From: Cyclobacteriaceae bacterium
Lineage (GTDB): Bacteria > Bacteroidota > Bacteroidia > Cytophagales > Cyclobacteriaceae
DNA: 64,000 nt
Assembly: GCA_026003355.1 (NCBI GenBank)
Contig: BPHC01000007.1
Span: forward strand, 62,001 to 126,000
Reading direction: 5' to 3'
This document shows positions 53,422-62,540 of the stretch, in pieces. Position 1 is the first letter of the stretch; each line of letters begins with the position of its first letter. Below the pieces are notes generated by a model, which did no database searches, had not been told where the DNA came from, and saw only the letters and a program-made list of their open reading frames with translations. The translations under genes and the position numbers were made by a program.

Positions 53422-54006
53422 GTGAAAAAAATACATCCTACCACCCGCATCGTAATCCTGATAAGTGCCCTCGCCATGATAAGCGCATTTTATATCCCGC
53501 TGTGGCAAATACTTATGTGGGCCCCGCAATACCCCGAAGGACTTGAAATGAAAATTTGGATTGACAACATTACCGGTGATGTAAAAATTATCAGCGCACT
53601 AAACCACTACATTGGTATGCGACCTATTGAACTATCCATGTTTCCGGAATTTTCTTATATGAAATACATTCTTGCCGGCATAGTGGCTATTGGACTCCTG
53701 GCAGCCGGGTTTAACCGGATGGCAGGATTGCTGGTATACATACTCGTGATTGTCGGTGCAGGGGTGGCTGCATTACTCGATTTTTACATGTGGGGATATA
53801 ATTACGGACATAATCTGGATCCCAACGCGCCAATAGTTGTTCCGGGTATGGCGTACCAGCCCCCGTTAATCGGGTATAAACAGTTGCTGAACTTCACCGC
53901 CTATTCCGGTCCCGATGCCGGCGGATGGCTGTTTTTTATTATCGCCCTGGTGTTAATTGCTTTTTTGTTGCTCGAATGGTTTAAGTTCTCAAAATCAAAA
54001 GCATGA
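53422..54006 (+). CDS. Membrane protein of the clade II nos cluster (nosB position)
   Basis: 194 aa, GTG start. Four or five transmembrane helices, starting RIVILISALAMISAFYIPLWQIL, with a periplasmic loop containing YPEGLEMKIWIDNITGD and the conserved segment NHYIGMRPIELSMFPEF. Clade II clusters encode a membrane protein (NosB in Wolinella) directly after nosZ; this could be the equivalent though length and sequence relation were not checked. The function is unknown. nosL overlaps by 4 nt. Confidence 0.75.
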   Translation: MKKIHPTTRIVILISALAMISAFYIPLWQILMWAPQYPEGLEMKIWIDNITGDVKIISALNHYIGMRPIELSMFPEFSYMKYILAGIVAIGLLAAGFNRMAGLLVYILVIVGAGVAALLDFYMWGYNYGHNLDPNAPIVVPGMAYQPPLIGYKQLLNFTAYSGPDAGGWLFFIIALVLIAFLLLEWFKFSKSKA

Positions 54007-54440
54007 TGCGGCTTTCGGAAATAATTCTTTTGGTAACCCTTATTTGTGCCGGTTGCTCTGTAAAACCCGAGCCGTTGAATTACGGAACCGATATGTGCCA
54101 AACCTGCAAAATGACCTTAATAGATAGTAAGTTTGGAGGCGAGGTGGTAACCCGAAAAGGTAAAGTATATAAATTTGATGATCTGAACTGCATGGTAAAT
54201 TTTCTCAACTCAGAATTTTTGAACAATGCCGAAATAGCCCACCGGCTGGTTATTGACTATTCCCGGCCTGGCAAACTGATTGATGCCACCCAGGCCTTTT
54301 ACCTTAAGTCACCGGAAATACGTAGCCCTATGGCCGGCAGCATTGCTGCTTTTGAGTTTGAGGCCGACAAAGATGCATATAAAAAACAATGGGGAGCTAT
54401 CTACCTTACCTGGGGTGAGGTGGTAGCTCAGTTTAAGTAA
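54003..54440 (+). CDS. nosL: NosL copper chaperone lipoprotein
   Basis: 145 aa; lipobox LICAGC (Cys18 if the first Met is used). The Cu(I) motif is YGTDMCQTCKMTL and the downstream NCMVNFL segment completes the fold. NosL binds copper on the outer side of the membrane and assists assembly of the CuZ centre of NosZ. It lies between the membrane protein and nosD. Confidence 0.92.
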   Translation: MMRLSEIILLVTLICAGCSVKPEPLNYGTDMCQTCKMTLIDSKFGGEVVTRKGKVYKFDDLNCMVNFLNSEFLNNAEIAHRLVIDYSRPGKLIDATQAFYLKSPEIRSPMAGSIAAFEFEADKDAYKKQWGAIYLTWGEVVAQFK

Positions 54441-54465
54441 ACAAATTGCCATTAAGCAACATAAG

Positions 54466-55711
54466 ATGATCAGGTTTATAGGGGCATTGCTGCTGGTTAT
54501 TTGCCATTCGTGCCTGGTGCGGCCGCATCAGGGTTGGGGCCGAACAACCTTTTACTTCATTATCAGAAGCGGTAAAACATGCAGCGCCTTTCGACACCAT
54601 ATTGGTTTTACCCGGACGGTATACCGGCAATAATATAAAAATTGCAAAACCCCTTACTTTAATTGGCGTGGATTTTCCGGTTCTTGACGGTGAAGGCAAA
54701 CATCAGATTTTTACTGTAGCGGCAGGTAATGTTACCATTACCGGATTTGAGCTTACCAACACAGGTATTTCCAGTGTGAAGGATCTGGCGGGAGTGGAAG
54801 CCATTGGAGCCGATTATCTTCGGATATTTAACAATCGTTTTATCGGCACTTACTTTGGCGTTCACGTAGCGAACACCAAAGCCTGCGTTATTGAAAAAAA
54901 TTTTTTCAGGGCCAATGAGAGAAAAGAATATGAAACCGGAAACGGAATACACCTCTGGCAATGCTCAGATGCGGTTATCCGGAACAACTACATCACCCGG
55001 CATCGCGATGGCATATATTTTGAGTTTGTTACCCGGTCGCTCATTGAACACAACCTATGCGTTAACAATATGCGGTATGGACTGCACTTCATGTTCTCGC
55101 ACCAGGACGAATACCGAAACAATGTATTCAGTAAAAACGGAGCCGGTGTGGCCGTTATGTATACCCATAATGTTAAAATGGAGTATAACAAATTCGAACA
55201 GAACGAAGGTAACAGTGTTTTTGGCTTGTTACTGAAAGATATCAGCGATAGCGAAGTAAAACACAATACCTTTATAAAAAACACCATGGCCGTTTACCTG
55301 GAAGGGGTAAGCCGTACGCGTTTTGAGGGTAATAATTTTAAACTTAACGGATATGGCATAAGGTTGCAGGCCAACTGCGATGCCAACACCTTTACCCAAA
55401 ACAATTTTTTATCCAACACCTTCGATCTGGCAACCAACGGAACACTGGTATTGAACAATATTGATGGCAACTACTGGGATAAGTACCAGGGCTATGATTT
55501 GAATCAGGATCAGATTGGCGATGTTCCCTACCGGCCGGTAAACCTTTACAGTATGGTAGTTGAACGCGTTCCGGCTGCTGTTTTTTTGTGGCGCAGTTTT
55601 ATGGTGTTTTTACTCGACAGAGCCGAAAAAGCCCTGCCGGTAATTACACCCGAAAATCTGAAGGATAATTACCCCCGAATGAAACCTTATGATTACCGTT
55701 CATCAGCTTAA
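54466..55711 (+). pseudogene. nosD: NosD, periplasmic copper-site assembly protein, with a 5' frameshift
   Basis: ATG at 54466 starts a signal peptide (MIRFIGALLLVICHSC). The frame changes between about 54500 and 54556: after it the next frame reads SLSEAVKHAAPFDTILVLPG and then the right-handed beta-helix NosD to 55711. A run of four T at 54550-54553 or four G at 54535-54538 is the likely site of one extra base. An intact protein would be about 414 aa. Beta-helix repeats are clear (GVEAIGADYLRIFNNRFIG, NGIHLWQCSDAVIRNNYIT). NosD works with NosF/NosY in sulfur and copper delivery. A start at 54602 (TTG) would lack the signal, so the frameshift reading is preferred. Confidence 0.88.
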
Positions 55712-56429
55712 AAAAAATTTTGGCAGACTTGAGGTGCTGCGCAGTATAACCACCTCGTTTGAATCAGGAAAAACCTATGCCCTTATTGGTCCGAACGGCT
55801 CAGGCAAAACCACTTTTATAAAATGTATGCTGGGTATGGTGATCCCGGATTCCGGGTCCATTGCTGTGGGTGGTGAAGATATAAATGGCAGCTGGAAATA
55901 TCGCGAGAAAATCGGGTACATGCCCCAAATTGGCAGATATCCCGATAATATGCAGATAGGACAGCTTTTCGATATGATGCAAACCATACGAAATGCATCA
56001 CATCCTGTTGATGGTGAATTAATTGATGCTTTTGGATTGCGCGACTTGTTCGGTAAGCGCATGCATACCCTTTCCGGCGGTACACGGCAAAAGGTAAGCG
56101 CTGCCCTTGCATTTTTGTTTAATCCCCCCATTCTTTTTCTGGATGAGCCCACTGCCGGACTTGATCCCGTTGCGGTTGAAGTCCTTAAGGATAAAATTCT
56201 GCATGAATGCAGAAAAGGCAAACTTATCGTCATTACCTCGCACATTATGAACGACCTGGACGAACTGGCTACCGAAGCCCTGATTATGCAGGATGGCGTT
56301 TTGCGGTTTGACGGAACCATTGATGCCCTGAAGGAAATTACCGGTGAAAGTCGTCTGGGCAAGGCCATAGCCCGTTTCATGAACCGAACCCATACCGTTT
56401 CCGATACCATTATCCGGCAAAAGTTATGA
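55689..56429 (+). CDS. nosF: NosF ABC transporter ATPase
   Basis: 246 aa. Walker A LIGPNGSGKTTFIK, signature LSGGTRQKVSAAL, Walker B ILFLDEPTAGLDPVA, and H-loop TSHIMNDLDEL. With NosY (membrane part) and NosD it forms the assembly ABC system of NosZ. Start overlaps the nosD end by 23 nt, and the stop overlaps nosY by 4 nt. Confidence 0.94.
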   Translation: MITVHQLKKNFGRLEVLRSITTSFESGKTYALIGPNGSGKTTFIKCMLGMVIPDSGSIAVGGEDINGSWKYREKIGYMPQIGRYPDNMQIGQLFDMMQTIRNASHPVDGELIDAFGLRDLFGKRMHTLSGGTRQKVSAALAFLFNPPILFLDEPTAGLDPVAVEVLKDKILHECRKGKLIVITSHIMNDLDELATEALIMQDGVLRFDGTIDALKEITGESRLGKAIARFMNRTHTVSDTIIRQKL

Positions 56430-57193
56430 GCCGTATTATCCGATATGTGTTTTATGATATTCTGCGCACGCGCTTCGTAATTTTTTATACCCTGTTTCTT
56501 CTGGGTAGCACGTTTGCGCTTTTTCAACTCGATGCCGACCCCGGCAAGGTAATTCTCAGCATGATGAATGTCGTGCTCATGGTGGTTCCGCTGGTTAGTA
56601 TTGTGTTTGCCTCCATACATTTTTATAATTCGTATGAGTTTATTGAATTAATGATTGCCCAGCCGGTTAACCGTAAATCGGTTTTTATGGGGCAGTATTT
56701 TGCAGTGGCTTCTTCGCTAAGTCTGGCGCTGCTTACCGGAGCCGGCCTGCCCATGCCTTTCTATGGCATTACCCCCGCCGGAATAGCCCTGTTGTACACG
56801 GGTATCCTCCTTACCTGGGTATTTGTTTCACTGGCCTTTCTGTCGGCCGTACTCACGCGCGATAAGGCCAAAGCCATAGGCGTTGCCCTTCTTTTCTGGT
56901 TTTATTTTTCACTGATATACGATGGACTTATTTTATGGGTAATGTATTCTTTTATGGATTACCCGCTCGAAAAGGTTACCCTGGCCCTTGTATCGCTTAA
57001 TCCGGTTGATCTGGCACGCATAATATTGTTGCTTCAACTGGATATCTCTGCACTTATGGGCTACACGGGTGCTTTTTACAAGGCATTCTTTGGTTCTTCT
57101 GCCGGCATATTGTTTTCGGCAGGCGTGCTGGTTTTGTGGGTTGTTTTACCCGTTTGGTTATCGCTCCGCATTTTTATGCGAAAGGATTTATAG
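56426..57193 (+). CDS. nosY: NosY ABC transporter permease
   Basis: 255 aa, six predicted helices, ABC2-type. The family region ASIHFYNSYEFIELMIAQPVNRKSVFMGQYF is typical of NosY. It is the last gene of the nos operon. Only weak hairpins follow, so the operon end was not located with certainty. Confidence 0.92.
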   Translation: MSRIIRYVFYDILRTRFVIFYTLFLLGSTFALFQLDADPGKVILSMMNVVLMVVPLVSIVFASIHFYNSYEFIELMIAQPVNRKSVFMGQYFAVASSLSLALLTGAGLPMPFYGITPAGIALLYTGILLTWVFVSLAFLSAVLTRDKAKAIGVALLFWFYFSLIYDGLILWVMYSFMDYPLEKVTLALVSLNPVDLARIILLLQLDISALMGYTGAFYKAFFGSSAGILFSAGVLVLWVVLPVWLSLRIFMRKDL

Positions 57194-57243
57194 CTCTGAT
57201 AAAACTACCTGGCGAATAACACCAGATTAATGTTTTGCTGTTG

Positions 57244-57471
57244 TTACAGAGGGCTCTCATCGTCCAGTACGGCCCGGGCCCGGTCAGCATCCTGTTTAAA
57301 CACATGCAGCCGTACGCTAAGGCCCGGATTTTGAACAGGAAACAGGCCCGCCAGGCTTTCATTGGTTAAAAAGCAGGGTATGCCATGTGCATCCAGTTTA
57401 CTTTTGGCCAGGCTGGCTTCAATGTTGCCGGCAAAGGTCCGTAACACAATAATTTGGTCCTTTTCGTTCAT
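57244..57471 (-). CDS. DUF2007 small protein
   Basis: 75 aa from ATG 57471. VLRTFAGNIEASLAKSKLDAHGIPCFL and VRLHVFKQDADRARAVLDDE match the DUF2007 (putative signal-transducing) family, a ferredoxin-like fold. Function unknown. It is convergent with nosY. Confidence 0.8.
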   Translation of the reverse strand: MNEKDQIIVLRTFAGNIEASLAKSKLDAHGIPCFLTNESLAGLFPVQNPGLSVRLHVFKQDADRARAVLDDESPL

Positions 57472-57603
57472 AATTGCTTTGTTGGCCAAACCGGCCTCAG
57501 GCAATTTCTGCAATCGTATTCTGATTTAAAAGGATAAAATTTCTTTACATCCTGTCGCTGCCGGCCGTATGTTTTTGTTTCTTTGAAAAGTTTATTCTGC
57601 GTT

Positions 57604-57858
57604 ATGAACTTTATTCAGATTATCGGCCTGCTGGCCGGCTTTTGCACTACCCTTGCTTTTGTGCCGCAGGTTATTAAAACCTGGCGCAGCCGGTCGGCAC
57701 GCGATTTGTCGCTGGGTATGTTTTTGATTTTCACTTCGGGTGTAATCTTATGGCTGGTGTATGGTTTGCTGGTTGGCGATATTCCGGTTATTGCAGCTAA
57801 CGTGGTTACCCTGTTGCTGGCCGGCTGGCTGCTGGTTATGAAGCTGCGTTGGGGTTAG
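57604..57858 (+). CDS. SemiSWEET sugar transporter
   Basis: 84 aa from ATG 57604, three helices forming one MtN3/PQ-loop unit: IQIIGLLAGFCTTLAFVPQVIKTWRSRSARDLSLGMFLIF. The PQ motif and the conserved NVVTLLL region fit bacterial SemiSWEETs, which act as dimers to move sugars such as glucose or sucrose. Its stop overlaps the end of the convergent SLOG gene by 4 nt. Confidence 0.92.
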   Translation: MNFIQIIGLLAGFCTTLAFVPQVIKTWRSRSARDLSLGMFLIFTSGVILWLVYGLLVGDIPVIAANVVTLLLAGWLLVMKLRWG

Positions 57859-58367
57859 CTTACCGAAGCTGACCCTAGCTTAACAAAACCTTCAATCTGT
57901 GCTATGGCCTCTTCTGTGGTCATGGCAATCTGTATTTTGTAGCTGCCAATTTTTCTGAAGAACGACAGCGAAAGTTCATCGGGCCGGAACAGAATAATTT
58001 TTTTACCGGCTTTAATGGCCAGAGCCACTTCCGAAGCGGTGCCCGCCGCCATGCCCACCACAATTAGGATATGGCTGCTCAGCACGTTTATCTGGTTGCG
58101 GGCGCTGCCCATGCCGGTTATAATCTTTATCTGGGCATGCCGCGATGATCCGCCTGCCGATTCGGCGGGCAATATGCCTATGGTTAGCCCGTTGTTGTCG
58201 GCCGCGCCTTTCAGGGCGGCATCCATTACGCCAAATTCACGTCCGCCGGTAAGCACAACCCAGCCTTTGCGGGCTATGGCAGCCCCCAGGTTATAAGCCC
58301 ACTCGTTTTCATCGGGTGTGGCGTTTTCGCCCGGCCCCATAATGCCTACCATGATGCGCCTTTCCAT
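57855..58367 (-). CDS. SLOG/LOG-like protein (TIGR00725 family)
   Basis: 170 aa Rossmannoid; VGIMGPGENATPDENEWAYNLG, VVLTGGREFGVMDAALKGA and VGMAAGTASEVALAIKAGKKI define the SLOG nucleotide-binding group. The typical PGGxGTxxE motif of lysine-decarboxylase-like LOG enzymes is AAGTASEV here. Members may bind nucleotides or a molybdenum cofactor-related ligand. Function unknown. Confidence 0.82.
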   Translation of the reverse strand: MERRIMVGIMGPGENATPDENEWAYNLGAAIARKGWVVLTGGREFGVMDAALKGAADNNGLTIGILPAESAGGSSRHAQIKIITGMGSARNQINVLSSHILIVVGMAAGTASEVALAIKAGKKIILFRPDELSLSFFRKIGSYKIQIAMTTEEAIAQIEGFVKLGSASVS

Positions 58368-58415
58368 GCACTAAAGGTAAACAGTGCGGTGTTTCCAACA
58401 AGCGTTAGGGTGGTG

Positions 58416-59060
58416 TTAGTTACGGCAGCAATCATACCGCCCCGAAGAGGCCTTTGCAAAGCATTCCCTTCCTTCTTTAAATGAAAACCAGGCCAGGCCA
58501 AGCGAACCGGCGGCATCCAGGTAAGGCAGGCTGGTTAGCTCATACATGCCACTGGCGGCCAGCAATACCACCGACATATAAATGCACACGCGGGTACAGT
58601 TAGCATCGGCCAGCATGGCTTCGCTGTTCAGTTTGCGGCCCACCTTTTGTTTGGCCCGCATAAGCAACAGCATAACGGCTATGCTCAAAGCCGATATAAT
58701 AATACCCCAGAAGGTTGACTGAGGCTTTTGGTTGGTTGCAACTACCAGTATAGATCCGGCAATAAGGCCCGCTACCAGCAGGTAAAAGGCCGAGCCGGTA
58801 ATTTTCAGTGCCGTTCGCTCGAAATTATCCGGGTGTACTTCAGGTGCATTTCGTATGCGCCAAATCATGTGCATAATGCCAATGCCCGATAGCATTTCAA
58901 TAAAACTATCTATGCCAAATCCAAAAAGGGTCAGCGTTTCGTCTTCAAAACCAAACCACACAGCCAGCAGCCCTTCGGCCAGGTTGTAGAATACCGTGAA
59001 CAGGGCCAGCAGCAGTGCTGTGGTATAAAGCTTTGCATATTCTGAAGAGAGCGTATTCAC
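58416..59060 (-). CDS. Cation-diffusion-facilitator-like membrane protein, TM domain only
   Basis: 214 aa, GTG start. Six helices; the metal-site motif GFGIDSFIEMLSG in helix 2 corresponds to the HSxxD site of CDF transporters and IYMSVVLLAASGMY to later helices. The cytoplasmic C-terminal domain is absent. It may export Zn2+, Fe2+ or another divalent ion. A perfect TAGCTTTG box (59072-59065) ends 5 nt before the GTG, suggesting a leaderless message. Confidence 0.8.
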   Translation of the reverse strand: MNTLSSEYAKLYTTALLLALFTVFYNLAEGLLAVWFGFEDETLTLFGFGIDSFIEMLSGIGIMHMIWRIRNAPEVHPDNFERTALKITGSAFYLLVAGLIAGSILVVATNQKPQSTFWGIIISALSIAVMLLLMRAKQKVGRKLNSEAMLADANCTRVCIYMSVVLLAASGMYELTSLPYLDAAGSLGLAWFSFKEGRECFAKASSGRYDCCRN

Positions 59061-59064
59061 CTGG

Positions 59065-59072
59065 CAAAGCTA
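59065..59072 (-). promoter_or_regulatory. Perfect -7 element of the CDF-like gene
   Basis: TAGCTTTG on the minus strand, the same octamer as in front of the TauE gene. It lies 5 nt before the start codon, so initiation would give a leaderless mRNA. No good TTG partner. Confidence 0.3.
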
Positions 59073-59143
59073 ACGTTAAATTTTTTGATGGGTTACAAAA
59101 GGCAGTAAAGAGTAACGCCTCCGGCTGGCGCAAACCGGTAATT

Positions 59144-59506
59144 TCAGGTTCGGTTAATGTGTAACGTTATGCTTGCGCGCCTGCACTTGCCCCCGATGGG
59201 GGGATTGATTTTGGATATTTTCAGATAAACGCAGGTAACACCCGGTAGCTCGCTGAAAACAGATTGCACAATATCGGCAGCTACTTTTTCAAGCAGGTGC
59301 GAGGGTTTTTCCATCTGGTGTTTTACTATCCGGAAAAGGGTTTCGTAGTTTACCGCATCGGCCAGTATGTCGCTTTGTGCGGCCCTTGTCATATCGGTAT
59401 CTACCGCAATATCTACCTCAAACCAGTTGCCCGACTGGCGTTCGTGCGGATAAACGCCATGAAAGGCATGGAACTCAAGTCCTTCCAGAGAAATACGACC
59501 GGTCAT
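59144..59506 (-). CDS. folB: Dihydroneopterin aldolase
   Basis: 120 aa. GLEFHAFHGVYPHERQSGNWFEVDIAV at the N-terminus contains the conserved FHGV and acidic residues; the catalytic Lys is in YLKISKINPPIGG. It cleaves dihydroneopterin to 6-hydroxymethyl-dihydropterin in folate synthesis. Its start overlaps the stop of the DivIVA gene (ATGA), so they form a pair. Confidence 0.92.
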   Translation of the reverse strand: MTGRISLEGLEFHAFHGVYPHERQSGNWFEVDIAVDTDMTRAAQSDILADAVNYETLFRIVKHQMEKPSHLLEKVAADIVQSVFSELPGVTCVYLKISKINPPIGGKCRRASITLHINRT

Positions 59507-60231
59507 CCTATTTCATCAAAGAATGAAGTAAGTGCTGGCTGGACTTTGGGCAGGGGAGGGGTTTCGGTTTTGGAAAAGTTGCCGGCAATCTGTTCTGCTG
59601 AATTTTCGGGTTTGTTGGCCGGCAGTGCTTCTTCTTTCTTTTCGGCTTCCGGCTTTGCCGATGGTTGATCAGTCAGGGTTGCTTTTTTGATATGGCCTTC
59701 TGCATCGAAATCGGGGTGGGCCAGGCGAAGCCTTTCGGTGCGTTCCAGGGTATCTTCGGCCATGCGTTTCAGTTCCAGCAACAGGTTTTCGCGTGCATCC
59801 TGCAGTTTACGGTAATTTTCGGCCAGGGCTTTGAGCCTTATCTCCATTTCGGCCAGCAGCTGGCGGGAGCGAAGTTCGGCCGCATCGGTTATTTGCCGGG
59901 CCTGTTCGTGTGCTTCGTTCAGCAGGGCTTCGGACTGCAGCCGTGCTTCGCGCACCAGCAGATCGGCTTGTTGTCTGGATTGTTCAATGAGGCTGGTGCC
60001 GGTATCTTCGGCAGTCTTCAGGGTTTTGAACAACGAACTTTCTACTTCGCGCATTCTGGAAACTTCCTTTTCTGCTGCTTCCAGGCGCAGTTTAAGTTCG
60101 CGGCTTTCATCCTGCAGCCGTTCCCATTCCTGCGAAAGGGTAAGCAGAAAGGCGTTTACTTCATCTTTGTCGTATCCGCGGAAGTTCTTTTCGAACGTGC
60201 GCTGGCGGATTTCAAGCGGTGTGATTTTCAT
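59503..60231 (-). CDS. DivIVA-domain coiled-coil protein
   Basis: 242 aa. The N-terminal 60 residues (ITPLEIRQRTFEKNFRGYDKDEVNAFL) are the DivIVA lipid-binding domain, with the F and R residues of the crossed loop. A coiled coil runs from about 30 to 165 (rich in E, A, R, Q), followed by a Pro/Glu/Lys tail. DivIVA proteins gather at curved membrane; in Bacteroidota their role is poorly known. Coupled to folB. Confidence 0.88.
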   Translation of the reverse strand: MKITPLEIRQRTFEKNFRGYDKDEVNAFLLTLSQEWERLQDESRELKLRLEAAEKEVSRMREVESSLFKTLKTAEDTGTSLIEQSRQQADLLVREARLQSEALLNEAHEQARQITDAAELRSRQLLAEMEIRLKALAENYRKLQDARENLLLELKRMAEDTLERTERLRLAHPDFDAEGHIKKATLTDQPSAKPEAEKKEEALPANKPENSAEQIAGNFSKTETPPLPKVQPALTSFFDEIG

Positions 60232-60277
60232 AACACAGGGGTTAAGTTAAAAAATATTAAGCGGTGGAAAAAAATAG

Positions 60278-61198
60278 TCACGCACCGGGGTTCACTTCAA
60301 TCTTCCATACCGAAAGTGTCCGGTCATCGCTTGCGCTTATCAGGCAGTTGGGGTTGTTTAACCAAAGTAACCGGTTAACCGAGTTACCGTGGCCCCCATG
60401 CCGTGCCCGGTCAATTACTTTCAGCAGGGTAAGCGTGGGCAACTCCCACACTTTAATCGTTTTATCCAGGCTACAAGTTACAAAATGTTTTTTATCGGGG
60501 CTAAATTCCACATGATTTATGGCATACATGTGGGCTGTAACCTCGCCTGCACAGGTGTATTGGCTCTTTACCTCCCATGCTTTAAGGCGGGCATCGCGGC
60601 CGGCGCTGAGCAGGTAGGCCTGCGAGGGGGTGTAACGAACCGTAAACACCGATAGCCCGTGGGCAGCAAACTGGTGTTTGAGCTGCAGGGTTTCCAGGTT
60701 AAATATGCGGATAAACCCGTCGCTGTATCCGGCAGCAAGCTCGCCTGTTGCGGTGTTAATGCTCAGGCAACGCAGGCTTTTGTCTGATAGTTTTATTTGC
60801 TTCTTTACAGTAAGAGACGGCAGATGAATGGCTGTAAGAACTCCGTCGCTGCTTCCGGCAAACAGCGTTTCGCCATGCGACTGAAGATCGAAAATGGCAG
60901 CTGTGGTAAAGGCCAGCGAGCCGGCCTTGCGTTTGTTCTGCCAGTCGATAACCTGAATGCCTTCAAAATTATGACCTATTACCAGCAGTTGTCCGGGTTG
61001 CCAGTGGTGTAAAGCATAGATCGGGGCAGGTATATTGGCCAGCATTGTTCCTTCGTGAGGATGGTTAACATCCCACAGGGCGGTTATGCCGTCTCCGCCG
61101 GCGCTGAAAAACATACCCTCGGGTCCCGCTGCAGCCAGGGCATAGATGCTGCTCCGGTGGCCGGTAAGGTTGTGCAGGCGCTGAATGCTAACCTTCAT
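60278..61198 (-). CDS. WD40 repeat beta-propeller protein
   Basis: 306 aa from ATG 61198, about seven WD repeats: SSIYALAAAGPEGMFFSAGGDGITALWD, YTPSQAYLLSAGRDARLKAWE, VEFSPDKKHFVTCSLDKTIKVWE and NPNCLISASDDRTLSVWK. No signal peptide, so a cytoplasmic scaffold. Partner unknown. It is divergent from the PPTase gene. Confidence 0.9.
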   Translation of the reverse strand: MKVSIQRLHNLTGHRSSIYALAAAGPEGMFFSAGGDGITALWDVNHPHEGTMLANIPAPIYALHHWQPGQLLVIGHNFEGIQVIDWQNKRKAGSLAFTTAAIFDLQSHGETLFAGSSDGVLTAIHLPSLTVKKQIKLSDKSLRCLSINTATGELAAGYSDGFIRIFNLETLQLKHQFAAHGLSVFTVRYTPSQAYLLSAGRDARLKAWEVKSQYTCAGEVTAHMYAINHVEFSPDKKHFVTCSLDKTIKVWELPTLTLLKVIDRARHGGHGNSVNRLLWLNNPNCLISASDDRTLSVWKIEVNPGA

Positions 61199-61252
61199 GC
61201 AGGGCAATAACTAAATTTTTTGCAACTTGTGCGGGTAAAGATCACCAAGTGT

Positions 61253-61879
61253 ATGGCAATTATCCAAAAAGAGACCGGAACAGGCCGGGCCATGGGGGTA
61301 TGGAAAATTGAAGAGCCGGAAGAAGATCTGCTGGCCAGGGCTGTAGGCCTGGAAGGCATTCCGGAAAAACTAAGGCATCCGAACCGCAGGCTGGAATTTG
61401 TGGCAGGCAGGGTGCTGGTGGGAGAGCTGATGCACGAACTGGGGCAGGCGTTTGAGGGCGTAACTTCAAACGAACACGGTAAACCCATGCTGGTAAACAG
61501 CAGCTGCCAGGTGTCTATAACGCATTCTTTTCCGTATGTTGCTGCACTGGTTGATGTACACAAGGCCGCGGGTATCGACCTGGAGCAGGTTAACTTCAGG
61601 TTACTGAAAATGGCGCCGCGGGTTTTTCATATTACCGAGCTGCGCGATGCGGGCCGCCACCCTGTAAAACATACGCTTATATGGAGCGGCAAGGAAACGC
61701 TCATGAAAATATATGGCAAACGCGATGTGGTGTTTTCCGAACACCTGCGTATTGACCCGTTCCGTATTAACAGGGAAGGAGGAGAGATGATGGGCCATAT
61801 ATTGGTTGAAGGTGCCGAAACAGATATACCCCTGGCTTACCGGCTGTTTGACGATTACGTACTGGTATTTACGAGATAA
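61253..61879 (+). CDS. 4'-phosphopantetheinyl transferase superfamily protein
   Basis: 208 aa from ATG 61253. Sfp-type motifs: AGIDLEQVNF (Mg2+-binding Asp/Glu) and LIWSGKETLMKIYG (WxxKEA). The protein attaches phosphopantetheine to acyl or peptidyl carrier proteins. No polyketide or NRPS gene is near, so the fatty acid ACP or a distant cluster may be its target. The next gene overlaps the stop by one base. Confidence 0.88.
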   Translation: MAIIQKETGTGRAMGVWKIEEPEEDLLARAVGLEGIPEKLRHPNRRLEFVAGRVLVGELMHELGQAFEGVTSNEHGKPMLVNSSCQVSITHSFPYVAALVDVHKAAGIDLEQVNFRLLKMAPRVFHITELRDAGRHPVKHTLIWSGKETLMKIYGKRDVVFSEHLRIDPFRINREGGEMMGHILVEGAETDIPLAYRLFDDYVLVFTR

Positions 61880-62439
61880 TGTTAAAGTGGACTTTTGTTG
61901 TTTTTTGGTTTACTGTTGCAGCTCTGCCTGCTCAAACGGTTGCCGGTTTAAAACTGAACGATGTACGGACAGACAGGGCTGTTTCGTTTGCTGATTACTC
62001 AGGCTATAAGGTTCTGGTTATGGTTTTTACCACCAACGATTGCCCGTTTGACGAGCGGTACCGCGAACGTCTTTTTCAACTTGCAAGGCAATATGAAGGC
62101 AGGGTTCCGTTTTTGTTTATTAACAGCTCTTCCGATCCGGAAGAAACGCCGGCGGCCATGAAAGCCCTGCATTCGGAAATTGTTTTTCCCGCGCCCTATC
62201 TGGAAGACAAGGAGCAGGCTGCGATGAAAATTTTTAATGTCCGGAAAAGTCCTGAGTGCCTGGTAGTGCGGCCTGAAGGCCAAAGCTTCGCAGTACTTTA
62301 CCGCGGCGCCATTGACGATAACCCGCAATCGGAAGCCGATGTACGCGAGGCCTACCTGGCCAATGCCATAGAAAAAGTACTGGCCGGCCAGCCTGTTGAG
62401 GTGTCCGAACATCGCCCGCCTGGTTGCAGCATCCGGTAG
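61879..62439 (+). CDS. Thioredoxin-like (AhpC/TSA) secreted protein
   Basis: 186 aa; signal peptide MLKWTFVVFWFTVAALPAQ. The fold shows VLVMVFTTNDCPFDERYRERL, with a single Cys (peroxiredoxin-like) in place of a CXXC, then PFLFINSSSDPEETPAAMKALH and a terminal PPGCSI Cys. Similar domains occur in redoxin families of unclear substrate. It is probably periplasmic. The start overlaps the PPTase stop. Confidence 0.82.
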   Translation: MLKWTFVVFWFTVAALPAQTVAGLKLNDVRTDRAVSFADYSGYKVLVMVFTTNDCPFDERYRERLFQLARQYEGRVPFLFINSSSDPEETPAAMKALHSEIVFPAPYLEDKEQAAMKIFNVRKSPECLVVRPEGQSFAVLYRGAIDDNPQSEADVREAYLANAIEKVLAGQPVEVSEHRPPGCSIR

Positions 62440-62456
62440 GCTAACGTGTACAGTGG

Positions 62457-62486
62457 CCGGATAATGATTTTTTTAATCCGGTTTTA
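62457..62486 (+). terminator. Terminator after the thioredoxin-like gene
   Basis: CCGGAT (62457-62462) and ATCCGG (62476-62481) pair around an A/T loop, followed by TTTTA. It is moderate in strength. Confidence 0.5.
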
Positions 62487-62540
62487 CACCACAGGCAGTT
62501 GCCTGAAGGGCACACGTGAGGATTATTGCCGGGCAGTTTC

